This document shows positions 28,288-38,461 of a DNA stretch of 64,000 nucleotides, one piece after another. The notes under the pieces are model-generated. The model worked only from the letters and a program-made list of their open reading frames with translations. It did no database searches and was not told where the DNA came from. The DNA is from Streptococcus suis (GTDB lineage: Bacteria; Bacillota; Bacilli; Lactobacillales; Streptococcaceae), in contig NZ_CP082205.1 of the NCBI RefSeq assembly GCF_019856455.1, forward strand, positions 1,674,001-1,738,000, given 5' to 3'. Position numbers and translations under genes: made by a program. Positions within the stretch are counted from its first letter, which is position 1. Every line of letters begins with the position of its first letter.

Positions 28288-28992
28288 TTATGCTAATTTA
28301 CTTGCTGCCGCTTGGTCGAGGATAAGGATGACATCGTCATGGTTTTGGAGGACGCTTGCTGGGACATCTTCTGTCACTGCCCCTTCCACTGTCGCCTTAA
28401 TGGCGTCAGCTTTTTCCTGACCATAGGCCATGAGAACAATGGTCTTGGCTGCCATAATGTTGGCGATGCCCATGGAGATAGCTTGTTTTGGCACATCTTC
28501 TAGATTTTCAAAGAAGCGTGCATTGGCTTCAATGGTTGATGGTGCCAATTCAACCAGATGGGTTTGACCATCAAATGGAGCACCTGGTTCATTGAAACCG
28601 ATATGGCCGTTGCGACCGATACCGAGAATTTGGAAATCAATTGGATGCTCTACTAAAATTTTATTGTAACGTTCTGTTTCAGCAACTACATCTGTCGCCA
28701 AACCATTCGGTAAATAAGATTTCTTAAACGGTTTGGCATTGAAAAGATTTTCCTTCATAAAATGAATATAGGATTGGTCGCTCTCCTCACCTAAACCAAC
28801 GTACTCATCCAAGTTTACAGATGTCACATCCGAAAAGTCTAAATCCGACTCACGAATCAATCTGTAAAATTCTAACGGACTGGAGCCTGTTGCCAAACCT
28901 AATACCTTGGCACCTCCGTTCAATTTTTCTCTCAAAATGTCTAATGCTACAGTTGCTCCTTCAACTTGATTGTTTACTACATGAATTTTCAT
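28288..28992 (-). CDS. nagB: Glucosamine-6-phosphate deaminase
   Basis: 234 aa from ATG 28992 with AGAGGTG upstream; the longer frame reads through the promoter and is discarded. Motifs [23 protein letters not shown] (catalytic Asp/Glu) and [14 protein letters not shown] are intact. It converts glucosamine-6-phosphate to fructose-6-phosphate and ammonia, feeding amino sugars into glycolysis. Two NagR-type operators flank its start region, one inside the promoter, so it should be induced by amino sugars. Confidence 0.95.
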   Translation of the reverse strand: MKIHVVNNQVEGATVALDILREKLNGGAKVLGLATGSSPLEFYRLIRESDLDFSDVTSVNLDEYVGLGEESDQSYIHFMKENLFNAKPFKKSYLPNGLATDVVAETERYNKILVEHPIDFQILGIGRNGHIGFNEPGAPFDGQTHLVELAPSTIEANARFFENLEDVPKQAISMGIANIMAAKTIVLMAYGQEKADAIKATVEGAVTEDVPASVLQNHDDVILILDQAAASKLA

Positions 28993-29004
28993 AACGCACC
29001 TCTT

Positions 29005-29016
29005 TGGTCTATACCA
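29005..29016. promoter_or_regulatory. NagR operator 2
   Basis: TGGTCTATACCA, the inverse of operator 1, 34 bp away centre to centre and in the nagB leader. Spacing of about three helical turns would allow cooperative or looped binding. Confidence 0.75.
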
Positions 29017-29032
29017 TTTATTGTTTTTCTTT

Positions 29033-29061
29033 ATTATATGGTATAGACCAATTTTTGTCAA
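29033..29061 (-). promoter_or_regulatory. nagB promoter
   Basis: Minus strand TTGACA (29056-29061), 17-nt spacer, TATAAT (29033-29038): a consensus sigma-A promoter. The spacer contains the upstream operator. Confidence 0.9.
29039..29050. promoter_or_regulatory. NagR (GntR-family) operator 1
   Basis: TGGTATAGACCA, 10 of 12 positions dyad-symmetric, located between -35 and -10 of nagB. It matches the dre-type site of NagR/DasR regulators (TGGTCTAGACCA). Confidence 0.8.
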
Positions 29062-29157
29062 GAATTTATACTTATAGAGTATTACATTAGCACGAATAAT
29101 TTTAATTCTCTTCCCATCCATCAAGACTTAAGTGTCTAACTATGATATAATACATTT

Positions 29158-29325
29158 ATGACAGATGTGCTTTTTTACTTATTTTTTATTGGTATTCTGT
29201 TCTGCCTTACTGGCTATTTTATTTCTAAATCAAAGGTCCTAAAGTTTATTTTCTACCTGATTGGTAGTCTATTGGTGGCTTTGCCATTTGCCCTATTGAT
29301 TTATTTTACCTATATTTTATTTTAG
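29158..29325 (+). CDS. Small two-helix membrane protein, unknown function
   Basis: 55 aa, starting MTDVLFYLFFIGILF. Two hydrophobic helices (about 5-22 and 28-54) are joined by a short basic loop (SKSKVLK). TATAAT at 29146-29151 lies 6 nt before the ATG and no Shine-Dalgarno is present, so a leaderless start is possible. The stop is followed after 3 nt by the AAGGAG of queA, so it is probably the first gene of that transcript. I do not recognise the family; coding nature rests on the intact frame, hydrophobic pattern and position. Confidence 0.55.
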   Translation: MTDVLFYLFFIGILFCLTGYFISKSKVLKFIFYLIGSLLVALPFALLIYFTYILF

Positions 29326-29339
29326 TCTAAGGAGTGAAT

Positions 29340-30368
29340 ATGAATACTGAAGATTTTGATTTTGATTTACCCGAAGAGCTTATCGCTCAAGTTCCCCTTG
29401 AAAAGCGCGACAGCTCTAAACTATTGATCCTCGACCGCGAAAAACGGAGCATGGTTGACAGTCACTTTGACCATATTATCGACCAGCTAAATCCCGGTGA
29501 TGCTCTGGTCATGAACAATACACGTGTTCTGCCTGCCCGTCTCTATGGCTACAAGCCTGAAACTATGGGACATGTTGAGCTTTTGCTTTTAAAAAATACC
29601 CAAGGTGATCAGTGGGAAGTTCTTGCTAAACCAGCAAAACGTCTGAAGGTCGGTACCTCAGTCGCTTTTGGTGACGGACGATTAACTGCTACTATCGTAG
29701 AAGAATTAGAACACGGTGGAAGAATAGTTGAATTCTCCTATGAAGGTATCTTCCTTGAAGTCTTGGAAAGTCTAGGCGAAATGCCACTTCCACCTTACAT
29801 TCATGAAAAATTAGAAGACCGTGAACGCTATCAAACAGTTTATGCCAAGGAAAACGGTTCTGCCGCAGCTCCAACTGCTGGACTACATTTCACCCAAGAA
29901 TTACTCGAAAAAATCGAAGCTAAAGGAGTGAAACTAGTCTATCTGACTCTTCACGTTGGACTTGGGACCTTCCGACCAGTCTCTGTTGATAACGTTGATG
30001 AACATGAAATGCACTCGGAATTCTATAACCTATCAGCAGAAGCTGCTCACACCCTCAATCAGGTCAAAGATAGCGGTGGTCGTATCGTCGCAGTCGGCAC
30101 GACATCCATCCGCACCCTCGAAACCATCGGTAATAAATTTGATGGCCGTTTGGAAGCTGATTCTGGTTGGACAAATATCTTCATCAAACCTGGCTACACC
30201 TTCCGAATCGTTGATGCCTTCTCAACCAATTTCCACCTACCAAAATCTACTTTGGTTATGCTAGTTTCTGCCTTTGCAGGTAGAGAATTTACCTTAGATG
30301 CCTATAAACATGCTGTTGAAGAACGTTACCGCTTCTTTAGTTTTGGGGATGCAATGTTTATTCAATAG
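29340..30368 (+). CDS. queA: S-adenosylmethionine:tRNA ribosyltransferase-isomerase
   Basis: 342 aa from ATG 29340 ([17 protein letters not shown]), with AAGGAG 5 nt upstream; a GTG two codons earlier overlaps that site. Family blocks: [69 protein letters not shown]. It transfers ribosyl from SAM to preQ1 in tRNA (GUN anticodons), making epoxyqueuosine. Normal full length. Confidence 0.96.
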   Translation: MNTEDFDFDLPEELIAQVPLEKRDSSKLLILDREKRSMVDSHFDHIIDQLNPGDALVMNNTRVLPARLYGYKPETMGHVELLLLKNTQGDQWEVLAKPAKRLKVGTSVAFGDGRLTATIVEELEHGGRIVEFSYEGIFLEVLESLGEMPLPPYIHEKLEDRERYQTVYAKENGSAAAPTAGLHFTQELLEKIEAKGVKLVYLTLHVGLGTFRPVSVDNVDEHEMHSEFYNLSAEAAHTLNQVKDSGGRIVAVGTTSIRTLETIGNKFDGRLEADSGWTNIFIKPGYTFRIVDAFSTNFHLPKSTLVMLVSAFAGREFTLDAYKHAVEERYRFFSFGDAMFIQ

Positions 30369-30431
30369 GCTGTTATCACCAATTTATTCTGAGTTCAGAT
30401 TTTATTTTCCTTACATCTCAAGGAGGGCCCT

Positions 30432-30905
30432 ATGAACAAGATTGAAAGCCGCCATCAGCTGATCCTGTCTCTAATCATGGAGAAGAAAATACATACCCAG
30501 CAGGAATTGCAAGAATTACTAGAGGTCAACGGAGTCTCCGTCACCCAATCTACCCTCTCCCGTGACATCAAGATGCTCAATCTTGTCAAAGTCAACGAAG
30601 ATGATTGTTCTCACTATGTCATCAACCCCATTGCTCCTACTCGCTGGGAAAAACGACTGCGACTCTATATGGAAGATGCTTTGGTCATGCTAAAACCTAT
30701 CCAACATCAAGTGGTGCTCAAGACCCTACCTGGATTGGCCAACTCATTCGGTTCTATTTTGGATGCCATGGAGATTCCTCAAATTGTAGCGACCGTCTGC
30801 GGTGACGATGTCTGTCTCATCATTTGTGAAGATGTCGAGGAGGCACAAGCTTGCTTCGAGCACTTGAAACAGTTTACTCCACCATTTTTCTTTAGTAAAT
30901 TATAA
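30432..30905 (+). CDS. argR: ArgR-family arginine repressor
   Basis: 157 aa. N-terminal winged helix ([21 protein letters not shown], then [17 protein letters not shown]) and a C-terminal hexamer/arginine domain with [16 protein letters not shown] and [19 protein letters not shown] lies upstream of ATG 30432. It faces the arc cluster across 325 bp. ArgR paralogues of this kind control the arginine deiminase pathway in streptococci, and one maps beside the S. suis arc genes; direct targets here are inferred. Confidence 0.9.
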   Translation: MNKIESRHQLILSLIMEKKIHTQQELQELLEVNGVSVTQSTLSRDIKMLNLVKVNEDDCSHYVINPIAPTRWEKRLRLYMEDALVMLKPIQHQVVLKTLPGLANSFGSILDAMEIPQIVATVCGDDVCLIICEDVEEAQACFEHLKQFTPPFFFSKL

Positions 30906-31165
30906 AAATTTTTGTTCACAAACAACATACTTAATTTTAAAGATAATTTTTCAAATAAATATCAATAACTTCCCTTTATACTCATAAACGAAGATATAAC
31001 ATATAAGCGCTTTATTGTAGAATAGTCTAATTTGACTTATTCTATATGCAGATGGGGTCTATTTCTAAAACAGCATATAATAAGTCACACTTTCATATAT
31101 TTTTGTCCACTTCTTGTGAACAGTGACACATTTCTATCTCATCTTTCAATGTTATTCTTCATAAG
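30906..31165. other. AT-rich gap between argR and the arc cluster
   Basis: No ORF with a start signal. Several AT-rich palindrome-like patches (TTGTTCACAAACAA at about 30914) are present, but none is a convincing ARG box or promoter. Confidence 0.4.
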
Positions 31166-31197
31166 AAAAGCTCTTAGATATTTCACTAAGAGCTTTT
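31166..31197. terminator. Terminator of the arc cluster
   Basis: AAAAGCTCTTAG and CTAAGAGCTTTT, a 12-bp perfect stem with an 8-nt loop, 33 nt past the dipeptidase stop on the minus strand; usable from both directions. Confidence 0.8.
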
Positions 31198-31230
31198 AAA
31201 CTGTAATTTACTATTCAATACTGATGATGG

Positions 31231-32571
31231 CTATTCCGCAGCCAGGCGATAGACTGCCTCAGCATAAATATCCATTGTTTTATATAAGTCTTCTAATGGC
31301 ATGCGTTCATTTTCCTGATGCTCTGTTTGTTCTGTATCTGGGAAACATGCACCAAAGGCCACACAGTTTGGCATGGTACGAGCAAAGGTAGCCCCACCTG
31401 ACGAGATTGGCTCGCTTGTCAAATCTCCTGTCTTATCTTGATAAACAGACATGAGCGTAGATACCAGCTGGCTGTCTAATGGCACATACAAGGAAGCAAG
31501 GTAGTCGTACTCTTCATAGGTCAAGCCACATGATTGCGCTTTGGCTTGTAAAGTAGAAACTAGGGCTTCTTTATCCGCAGTGACAGGAATACGAATGTCC
31601 AAGCGAATTTCTGATTTTTTTGCGCTAATGGTTAGACCTGCAATATTGAAACTGAGTGTCCCTGATGGTTCATCGGTCACATCACCAAAAAGCTTAAATC
31701 CTGTGGCATCTTCACCAACTGCATTGACGATAAAGTCCAAGGCTGGATGACTTTCGAAATGTTCCAAAGCCTTGGCCAAACGAACGATGGCATTGACCCC
31801 CTCAGCAGCATCCTTGGCGTGTCGCGAAATACCAAGAACCGTTACTTGATCATCTTTGGTTTCATAATCAAAGCCTAATTGATCTAATTCCGCAATAACT
31901 CCTGCTAATAAATGACCAGAATAGCTTGCCTTGGCAGGCACTACGTTATAAGCAGTTCCCGCTTCGATACTCAGACAAGGGTGACCTGGACCATGCAATT
32001 TGACCTGTAGTAATCCTTTTTCAGCATAAGTCAAAGGGAAGGAAGAATCTGGTGCAAAGCCCATGGTTGCTACTTCTTCCAACTGATTGTAGCGGTTCAT
32101 ACACCGCCATAAGGTCTCTTCATCTGTTCCAAAAATGAAACGAATCCGTTTGTTAAATAGGACTCCTGCATCAAGAAGTGCTTTTACTGCAAATAAGGCT
32201 GCCATCGAAGGACCTTTATCGTCTTGAACACCGCGTCCAATAATATAATCTCCCTCTACCACAGCCTCAAAAGGCGGCGTCTGCCATTGACTAAGATCAC
32301 CAGCAGGTACCACATCTAAGTGGCAAAGGATTGCTAATAATTCTTCGCCTTGCCCAATTTCAGCATAGCCATAATAACCAGCAGGGTCTAAATAAGTTTT
32401 AAAACCCATTTTTTCCGTCAAAGCCAACGTGTGCTCCAGAACATCCTGAATCGCTTGACCAAATGGCGTATCTGCCTGATGTTCTTGCAAAACAGAAGGA
32501 AAAGCAACCAGTTCTTGGATGGCTTGAATACATGCCTCCTGATGCGATGACTGAATAAAACTTGTTCTCAT
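31231..32571 (-). CDS. arcT: M20-family dinuclear metallo-dipeptidase of the arc cluster
   Basis: 446 aa from ATG 32571 (MRTSFIQSSHQEA), with AAAGGGGA upstream; a longer frame lacks such a site. Metal ligands of M20/PepV-type peptidases are visible: LCHLDVVPAG, RGVQDDKGPSMAALFA, FIFGTDEET, FAPDSSFPLTYAEKG, and the final His in TEHQENERMP. It probably releases amino acids, perhaps arginine, from dipeptides in the cytoplasm. It follows arcD by 118 nt. The name arcT is used for this position in streptococcal arc clusters; the function is family-based. Confidence 0.85.
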   Translation of the reverse strand: MRTSFIQSSHQEACIQAIQELVAFPSVLQEHQADTPFGQAIQDVLEHTLALTEKMGFKTYLDPAGYYGYAEIGQGEELLAILCHLDVVPAGDLSQWQTPPFEAVVEGDYIIGRGVQDDKGPSMAALFAVKALLDAGVLFNKRIRFIFGTDEETLWRCMNRYNQLEEVATMGFAPDSSFPLTYAEKGLLQVKLHGPGHPCLSIEAGTAYNVVPAKASYSGHLLAGVIAELDQLGFDYETKDDQVTVLGISRHAKDAAEGVNAIVRLAKALEHFESHPALDFIVNAVGEDATGFKLFGDVTDEPSGTLSFNIAGLTISAKKSEIRLDIRIPVTADKEALVSTLQAKAQSCGLTYEEYDYLASLYVPLDSQLVSTLMSVYQDKTGDLTSEPISSGGATFARTMPNCVAFGACFPDTEQTEHQENERMPLEDLYKTMDIYAEAVYRLAAE

Positions 32572-32689
32572 TGTGTCCCCTTTCAACATAATAAGATATG
32601 ATATATTTTCTAGCACTATTCTATCATAAAAGGAAAAACTGAGCCAAATTTTATCTGTATTCATGATAAAATCTGACCCAGAATTTCGA

Positions 32690-34192
32690 TTAAAAGAATG
32701 TCGCAATGACCAAAATAGCTATGGAGGCAATCATGATGCCTACGATTAACTTACCTACAAATTTATACCAAGTACCAATTTCAACACGACCAAGAGCCAA
32801 GGCTCCCATTACAATACCTGATGTTGGAGCCACCAAGTTCAAGAGACCTGATGCAGCTTGGAAAGCTGTGATAACCAGGCTTGCTGGTACATTTACAAAC
32901 TCACCAAGAGGTGCCATGATACCCATAGAAGCCCCTGCAAGACCTGATGAAGATGGAATCAAGAAGGACATTGGTAGGTAGAAGAGATAGGTCAAAATGA
33001 TGAATACTTGTGAAGACAAACCTTGCAATCCTTCTTCACCCATATGGAGAATAGTGGCAGTAATCATACCATCGTTCATGATGACTTGAATACCACGCGC
33101 GATAGCACAAATCAAAGCTACGCTGAAAATATCAGCAGCACCGAACATAAAGGATTTTACCAAACGTTCTTCACTCATACCATAAACTAAACCAACTACA
33201 ATCCCTGCGATACCAAAGAGCATTGCTCCTTCTGGGAAGTACCAAGTACCAAGAGCAGCTGTTGAAGAACCAATCACTTGACCGATGAATGGAAGACCAA
33301 TCAACCAATCATTAAATTGTGTAAAGATAGTCACACCCAAATCTTCCCATGGAATAAAGCTACAAATCATGAGAACAAATGTTAGTACAAATACCCAGAG
33401 AACACGTTTTTGAGCTGGTGATAATTCTGCATTCACTTCTTGAGTTGCTGCGACATTAAAGTGTTGCATATCTGCTTCACGCTGTTTGTAAACCAAGGAC
33501 CTAGTCGGATCGTTTTTCACTTTCTCAGCATAGTTGGCTACAAAGAGAACCCCCATCAAGAGAATAACAACGAAGAAGACCAAGCGCCAAATCATACCGT
33601 CCGCAACACTTACACCTGCTGCATCAGAGGCTACAACCGTTGCAAATGGGTTTACAGTAGAAGCCAAACAGCCGATTTGAGAACCTAGCAAGATGATGGC
33701 TACACCAGTAATACTGTCAAAACCAACCGCCATCATAACAGGAACAAGGAGTGGGAAGAAAGCCATTGTTTCTTCACCCATACCATAGGTTGAGCCTCCC
33801 AAGGCAAACAAAGGCATGAGGATGTAAATCAACATTTTTTCACGACCTTTGAAGCGTTTTACAATAGAAGCAATCCCTACATCAAGTGCACCTGTTTCGT
33901 TAACTACACCAAGAAAGGCACCAACCATGATGATGAAGAATGCTACGTTAATCGCTGCTTCAGTCGCACCGTGACCAAGCATGGCACGAACTGGAGCCAT
34001 AAAAACATCGTAAATCCCTTGTGGATTTTGAGCAACCTTCTCATAGGTACCAGCCACCAAACGTCCGGCTTCATCAACCTGATATTGACCAGCTGGAATA
34101 ATCCATGTCATCACTGCCATAAAGGCAATAATGAGCATCAATATTGTATAAGACGAAGGCAATTTAAAGCCTTTTTTCACTTTTTCGCTCAT
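32690..34192 (-). CDS. arcD: Arginine/ornithine antiporter of the YfcC/DcuC-like family
   Basis: 500 aa with about 12 membrane segments; AGGAGG lies 8 nt before the ATG. Family blocks are MTWIIPAGQYQVDEAGRLV, GGSTYGMGEETMAFFPLLVPV and LGSQIGCLASTVNPFATVVA. This is not the amino acid-permease type of ArcD; streptococcal arc clusters use this YfcC-like carrier to exchange arginine for ornithine. Between arcC and the dipeptidase gene in the catabolic cluster, so an exchanger role is likely. Confidence 0.88.
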   Translation of the reverse strand: MSEKVKKGFKLPSSYTILMLIIAFMAVMTWIIPAGQYQVDEAGRLVAGTYEKVAQNPQGIYDVFMAPVRAMLGHGATEAAINVAFFIIMVGAFLGVVNETGALDVGIASIVKRFKGREKMLIYILMPLFALGGSTYGMGEETMAFFPLLVPVMMAVGFDSITGVAIILLGSQIGCLASTVNPFATVVASDAAGVSVADGMIWRLVFFVVILLMGVLFVANYAEKVKNDPTRSLVYKQREADMQHFNVAATQEVNAELSPAQKRVLWVFVLTFVLMICSFIPWEDLGVTIFTQFNDWLIGLPFIGQVIGSSTAALGTWYFPEGAMLFGIAGIVVGLVYGMSEERLVKSFMFGAADIFSVALICAIARGIQVIMNDGMITATILHMGEEGLQGLSSQVFIILTYLFYLPMSFLIPSSSGLAGASMGIMAPLGEFVNVPASLVITAFQAASGLLNLVAPTSGIVMGALALGRVEIGTWYKFVGKLIVGIMIASIAILVIATFF

Positions 34193-34534
34193 CGCAAAAA
34201 CCTCCTATAATATTTTGAAAGTTTATCCCCTATTTAAGGGAAATTGTATCCGTAATAACCGTATCAAATATCCACCTATCTTCAAGAGATGTCTATCTCC
34301 TTCAGTCTATTATCTGAAATCATTGCTTATAGATAGATACTTGATAGGAAATGGATGAGAGGGGAGGGAGCTTAGAAGCCCAGACCTTCATGTTTAGATT
34401 AAAGGGAACCCTTGTAGGACTATCAACACTTCCACTCCCCTAACTCCATCAATAAATAACCCGTCTAGTTTAAAAACTATATTTGCATGCAGAGTACATC
34501 AATAAATAGAAGCCTCAACGATACATACAGCTGC
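34193..34534. other. Structured gap between arcC and arcD
   Basis: 342 bp without an ORF. GGGGAG (34361-34366) can pair with CTCCCC (34435-34440) around a 68-nt region that holds a second small hairpin (AAGGG/CCCTT, 34402-34413). There is no T-run after it on the minus strand, so it may set the relative amount of arcC and arcD mRNA rather than end transcription. Confidence 0.45.
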
Positions 34535-35482
34535 TTAGCCTTTGACAATGATCGTGCCGCTATCGGATTCAATCAAAGCGCCTAAGTTTTCTAATGAGGT
34601 AATGACTGCTTTTGATTGCGGCTTATTGTTTACAAAAGCAATAGCTGCTTCAACTTTCGGTAGCATGGAACCTGGTGCGAATTGATTTTGTTTGATATAT
34701 TCTTCCAATTCAGCCACGGTAACGGTTTCTAATTTTTCTTGGTCTGGTTTGTTGAAGTTAACAAAGACATAATCTACACCTGTCAAGACGATAAACAAGT
34801 CTGCATCAACCAATTCTGCCAAACATTGAGAAGCAAAGTCCTTATCGATAACTGCTTCCACACCGGTCAGGGTGCCATCTGCTTCTTGGACAACTGGAAT
34901 ACCTCCGCCTCCAGCAGCTACGACAACTTCACCTGCATTGATAAGGGTACGAATGGTACCAATTTCTTTGATTCCTACAGGTTTTGGCGAAGCAACGACT
35001 TTGCGCCAGCCACGACCGGCATCTTCTTTGAAGGTTGCACCAGTCTTTTCTGCTTCTGCTTTCGCTTCTTCTTCTGTATAGAATGGTCCAATCGGCTTAG
35101 TCAAATTTTCGAAGGCGGGATCATTCTTATCCACGATAACCTGGGTCACAACAGATACTACATCTTTTTCAATGCCTGCCTTGAGCAATTCATTTTCCAA
35201 GGCATTTTGCAACCAGAAACCAATCGAACCTTCTGTCATGGCTACCAAACTGTCTAGTGGAAAAGCTGGGTTCTTTTCCGAATCAGCAGCAAGGTTTTGA
35301 AGAAGTAAGTTTCCAACCTGAGGACCGTTACCATGCGTGATAATAAGGTCATCCCCATTTTTTATCAATTTTACAAGGTGCTTGGCTGTTTGTACCAAGG
35401 CCTCTTTTTGTGCTTTAGCCGATGGGTCGGACGATAAAATGGCATTGCCACCCAAGGCTACTACAATTTTACGATTTGCCAT
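34535..35482 (-). CDS. arcC: Carbamate kinase
   Basis: 315 aa from ATG 35482 ([15 protein letters not shown]), the usual family start and length; the longer frame adds residues not found in the family. Motifs [37 protein letters not shown] and [12 protein letters not shown] are present. It makes ATP, CO2 and ammonia from carbamoyl phosphate, the energy-yielding last step of the pathway. Confidence 0.96.
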   Translation of the reverse strand: MANRKIVVALGGNAILSSDPSAKAQKEALVQTAKHLVKLIKNGDDLIITHGNGPQVGNLLLQNLAADSEKNPAFPLDSLVAMTEGSIGFWLQNALENELLKAGIEKDVVSVVTQVIVDKNDPAFENLTKPIGPFYTEEEAKAEAEKTGATFKEDAGRGWRKVVASPKPVGIKEIGTIRTLINAGEVVVAAGGGGIPVVQEADGTLTGVEAVIDKDFASQCLAELVDADLFIVLTGVDYVFVNFNKPDQEKLETVTVAELEEYIKQNQFAPGSMLPKVEAAIAFVNNKPQSKAVITSLENLGALIESDSGTIIVKG

Positions 35483-35545
35483 ATCTCTTGCTTTTTCCTC
35501 ACTTTCGCGAAATAGTAATCGCTTACACATCTACCCTCAAAATAA

Positions 35546-35566
35546 GGGGGCTGGGTGCCAGCCCCC
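35546..35566 (-). terminator. Strong GC hairpin between arcB and arcC
   Basis: GGGGGCTGG and CCAGCCCCC with a 3-nt loop, in the 117-nt gap between the two genes. The minus strand continues TTATTTTG, only a weak U-run, so partial termination or an RNase-resistant processing point is more likely than a full stop. Confidence 0.7.
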
Positions 35567-35599
35567 GGAGGTTGCGATGCGTTATTAGATCGTTATTTA

Positions 35600-36613
35600 T
35601 TACACACGTGGAACAAATGGATCCCCTAAAGTAGCCGCCATCACTGCTTTAATAGTGTGCATACGGTTTTCAGCTTGGTCGAAGTGACGAGCATACTTGC
35701 TACGGAATACTTCGTCTGTTACTTCCATTTCTTCTACGCCGAATTTTTCAGCGACATCTTTACCATAAACAGTGTTTGTATCATGGAAGGCAGGCAAGCA
35801 GTGCAAGAAGATGAGATTTTCATTTTCTGCTTTTTTCACCAATTCCATATTCACTTGGTATGGTTTCAAGAGGGCAACGCGTTCAGCAAATTTATCTTCT
35901 TCACCCATTGATACCCAAACGTCTGTATAAAGGACATCCGCGCCTTTGACTGCTTCATCAGCATTATCAGTAATGAGAACACGTGCTCCACTTTCTTTCG
36001 CAAAACCTTCAGCCAATGCCACAACAGCTTCATCTGGGAAGAGTTCTTTTGGAGAGAAGATATGGACATTGACACCAAGGATAGCACCTGTCACCAAAAG
36101 TGAGTTAGCAACGTTGTTACGGCCATCACCACAGTAAACCAGAGTCAAGCCTTCCAACTTGCCAAAGTTTTCTTTAACAGTCAAGTAGTCCGCCAACATT
36201 TGAGTTGGGTGCCATGCATCTGTCAAACCATTCCATACTGGCACACCAGAGAATTCTGCCAATTCTTCCACCATTTTTTGACTGAAACCACGAAATTCAA
36301 TACCGTCGAACATGCGTCCCAAAACTTTAGCAGTATCTTCTGTAGATTCTTTCTTACCAAGTTGGATGTCATTTGCACCAAGATATTCTGGATGGGCACC
36401 AAGGTCAATCGATGCTACTGTGAAGGCAGCACGAGTACGTGTTGATGTTTTTTCAAACAAGAGAGCAATATTTTTACCTTCCAAATAACGGTGTGGAATA
36501 TTGCGCTTTTTCAAATCTTTCAAATGAGCTGAGAAATCAATCAACCATTCCAATTCTGCGCGTGTGAAATCTTTCTCTGCAAGGAAATGTCTACCTTTAA
36601 ATACATTTGTCAT
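35600..36613 (-). CDS. arcB: Ornithine carbamoyltransferase, catabolic
   Basis: 337 aa. Carbamoyl-phosphate loop [12 protein letters not shown], then [14 protein letters not shown], and the ornithine-side HCLPAFHD are intact. GGAGAAGAG precedes the ATG. In the arginine deiminase pathway it works in the phosphorolytic direction: citrulline plus phosphate to ornithine and carbamoyl phosphate. Its place between arcA and arcC supports the catabolic assignment over the biosynthetic ArgF. Confidence 0.96.
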   Translation of the reverse strand: MTNVFKGRHFLAEKDFTRAELEWLIDFSAHLKDLKKRNIPHRYLEGKNIALLFEKTSTRTRAAFTVASIDLGAHPEYLGANDIQLGKKESTEDTAKVLGRMFDGIEFRGFSQKMVEELAEFSGVPVWNGLTDAWHPTQMLADYLTVKENFGKLEGLTLVYCGDGRNNVANSLLVTGAILGVNVHIFSPKELFPDEAVVALAEGFAKESGARVLITDNADEAVKGADVLYTDVWVSMGEEDKFAERVALLKPYQVNMELVKKAENENLIFLHCLPAFHDTNTVYGKDVAEKFGVEEMEVTDEVFRSKYARHFDQAENRMHTIKAVMAATLGDPFVPRV

Positions 36614-36631
36614 TGTCTCTTCTCCTAATGT

Positions 36632-37072
36632 TTAAATAAATTTTGTCAATGTCTGGCACCATTCTCCATCTTCTTGATAAACTTCAGAAGTTGCTTGGTA
36701 GCCAACTGACTCATAAAAAGTCTTTGCAGTTAACTCCGAATGTATATTCAACTGATGAAAGCCTGCTTCACGTGCATAAGCTTCCAGAGAGCTGATAACC
36801 ATTTTTCCATAGCCTTTTCCACGAAAATTCGGTAGAGTGGCTATTCGAGTTAGACGAGCTTGACCAGGACCGACAGGAAGAAAACGTCCCGTTGAAACAG
36901 GCTCTTCACCAATAAAGAGATTGGCGTAAACTCTTCCTTCCGTATCATTCTGGTCAAATTCATCTTCCTTTGCAATACCACGCTCAAGGACAAATACCTT
37001 ATAGCGGACATAGATAGAGGCTGCGCGTTGCCATTCTTCCGAACCGATTGTTGTTCGTTCTATACTTGGCAT
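36632..37072 (-). CDS. GNAT-family N-acetyltransferase in the arc cluster
   Basis: 146 aa. The acetyl-CoA binding block is RIATLPNFRGKGYGKMVISSLEAYA (R/Q-x2-G-x-G/A), followed by the C-terminal FYESVGYQATSEVYQEDG. Its ATG shares one base with the arcA stop (TAATG), so translation is coupled to arcA. It lies between arcA and arcB, a position where S. suis arc clusters carry an unnamed ORF. The acceptor is unknown. Confidence 0.85.
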   Translation of the reverse strand: MPSIERTTIGSEEWQRAASIYVRYKVFVLERGIAKEDEFDQNDTEGRVYANLFIGEEPVSTGRFLPVGPGQARLTRIATLPNFRGKGYGKMVISSLEAYAREAGFHQLNIHSELTAKTFYESVGYQATSEVYQEDGEWCQTLTKFI

Positions 37073-38301
37073 TAGATGTCTTCCCGTTCAAACGGCATTG
37101 ACATACAACGAGGTCCACCACGACCGCGAACCAATTCGCTTCCGCCAATCTTAATCAAACGAAGCCCTTTGGACTCGAGGATAGCATTGGTAATCGTATT
37201 GCGTTTGTAAACAACTACCACACCTGGTGCAATAGTCAATGTATTTGAACCATCATTCCATTGCTCACGACCAGCAGCAACAATATCACCGCCGCCACAA
37301 CGGATCAATTCTACTTTTTCAAGACCAAGGTTCGCAGCCAAAAGTTCTGCCAAGTCACCATGTTCTTCTTCAATATGAAGTGTATCATTTTCATAGGTTA
37401 CAGAGAAGACACGAAGGTCACCTTCAATTTCTGGGTGGATAGTAAACTTATCATAGTCAACCATGGTAAATACTGTATCCAAGTGCATGAATTTACGGTT
37501 GTTAGCAAATTCGAATGCCAATACTTTCTTGAAGCCAACATGCTGTTCAAAGATATTTACCAATAGTTTTTCAATTGATGCAGCATCGGTACGTTGTGAA
37601 ATACCTACTGCCAAAACATCTTTTGAAAGAACCAATTCGTCACCACCCTCTATACGAGTAGTTTCCTCACGATTGTAAACCAATGGAACTTTTCCACCAT
37701 ATTCAGGGTGATGGGTGAAGATATATTTACCATACAAGGTTTCACGGTTCCGTGTTTCTGAATACATGTGGTTAAGAGAAACAGCATTACCAATCGTAGC
37801 AAATGGATCCCGTGTGAAGTAAAGGTTTGGCATTGGGTCTATTGCAAATGGGTAAGAGGATTCAACCAAATCTGTCAAACCTTTTTCTTCAGAAGGGATT
37901 TCTGGCAATTCTGCCTTTTGAACACCAGCCATCGTTTTCTCAACCAGTTCTTGATTATCTTCAATAGACATCAACAACTTGCGAATTGCCTTCTTAGTCG
38001 CCCGACCACGAATGTTAGATTCTTCGAGATATTCATCAATAAATTGTTCACGAATTTCAGGTGTAACAAGTGACTCAGCAGCTAATTTTTCCAAGTAGAG
38101 CACTTCGACACCTTCATCACGAAGAGCTTGAGCAAAAGCATCATGCTCTTTCTGTGCATCTTCTAAGAATGGAATATCATCGAAGAGTAGGCGTTCTAGA
38201 TAGTCAGGCATCAGGTTTTCAATTTCCTTACCTGGTCTGTGTAACATAACTTTTTTCAGCTTACCAATTTCTGAAAAAACATGAATTGGATGGTTTGACA
38301 T
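37072..38301 (-). CDS. arcA: Arginine deiminase
   Basis: 409 aa from ATG 38301 ([16 protein letters not shown]) after AAGGAGGA; the longer frame is discarded. Motifs: [42 protein letters not shown], and the catalytic Cys in [15 protein letters not shown] near the C-terminus. It hydrolyses arginine to citrulline and ammonia, raising pH and starting the ATP-yielding route. In S. suis this enzyme supports acid survival. First gene after the regulated promoter at 38388-38452. Confidence 0.97.
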   Translation of the reverse strand: MSNHPIHVFSEIGKLKKVMLHRPGKEIENLMPDYLERLLFDDIPFLEDAQKEHDAFAQALRDEGVEVLYLEKLAAESLVTPEIREQFIDEYLEESNIRGRATKKAIRKLLMSIEDNQELVEKTMAGVQKAELPEIPSEEKGLTDLVESSYPFAIDPMPNLYFTRDPFATIGNAVSLNHMYSETRNRETLYGKYIFTHHPEYGGKVPLVYNREETTRIEGGDELVLSKDVLAVGISQRTDAASIEKLLVNIFEQHVGFKKVLAFEFANNRKFMHLDTVFTMVDYDKFTIHPEIEGDLRVFSVTYENDTLHIEEEHGDLAELLAANLGLEKVELIRCGGGDIVAAGREQWNDGSNTLTIAPGVVVVYKRNTITNAILESKGLRLIKIGGSELVRGRGGPRCMSMPFEREDI

Positions 38302-38387
38302 GATCTGTCCTCCTTGTAGATTTATACATGATGGGAAACGAGGAGGACCGTACGCTTTCCTGCCTCTCATTTCCTCTTTACATCCAT

Positions 38388-38393
38388 AGTTTA
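38388..38393 (-). promoter_or_regulatory. Possible arcA -10 box
   Basis: TAAACT on the minus strand, about 87 nt before arcA. No good -35 is present at the expected distance, as is common for activator-dependent promoters. Tentative. Confidence 0.4.
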
Positions 38394-38414
38394 ACAGAGC
38401 AAAAAAACAAAAAC

Positions 38415-38430
38415 TTGAAAACGCTCACAT
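38415..38430 (-). promoter_or_regulatory. cre site for CcpA upstream of arcA
   Basis: ATGTGAGCGTTTTCAA on the minus strand fits the WTGNNARCGNWWWCAW consensus at every position. It covers the region where the -35 would be, fitting glucose repression of the arc genes. Confidence 0.75.
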
Positions 38431-38436
38431 TTATTT

Positions 38437-38452
38437 TGAGAAATTCTTCACA
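38437..38452. promoter_or_regulatory. CRP/FNR-type palindrome, candidate FlpS site
   Basis: TGTGAAGAATTTCTCA on the minus strand, that is TGTGA-N6-TCTCA, one mismatch from TGTGA-N6-TCACA. Its centre is about 63 bp before the predicted arcA start, near the class I activator position. Binding by FlpS is inferred from the adjacent gene. Confidence 0.5.
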
Positions 38453-38461
38453 TTTTCAACC

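Noticed and set aside
34739..35257. 172-aa plus-strand ORF opposite arcC
   Set aside because: Cys/Phe-rich antisense frame of a conserved gene, no start signal.
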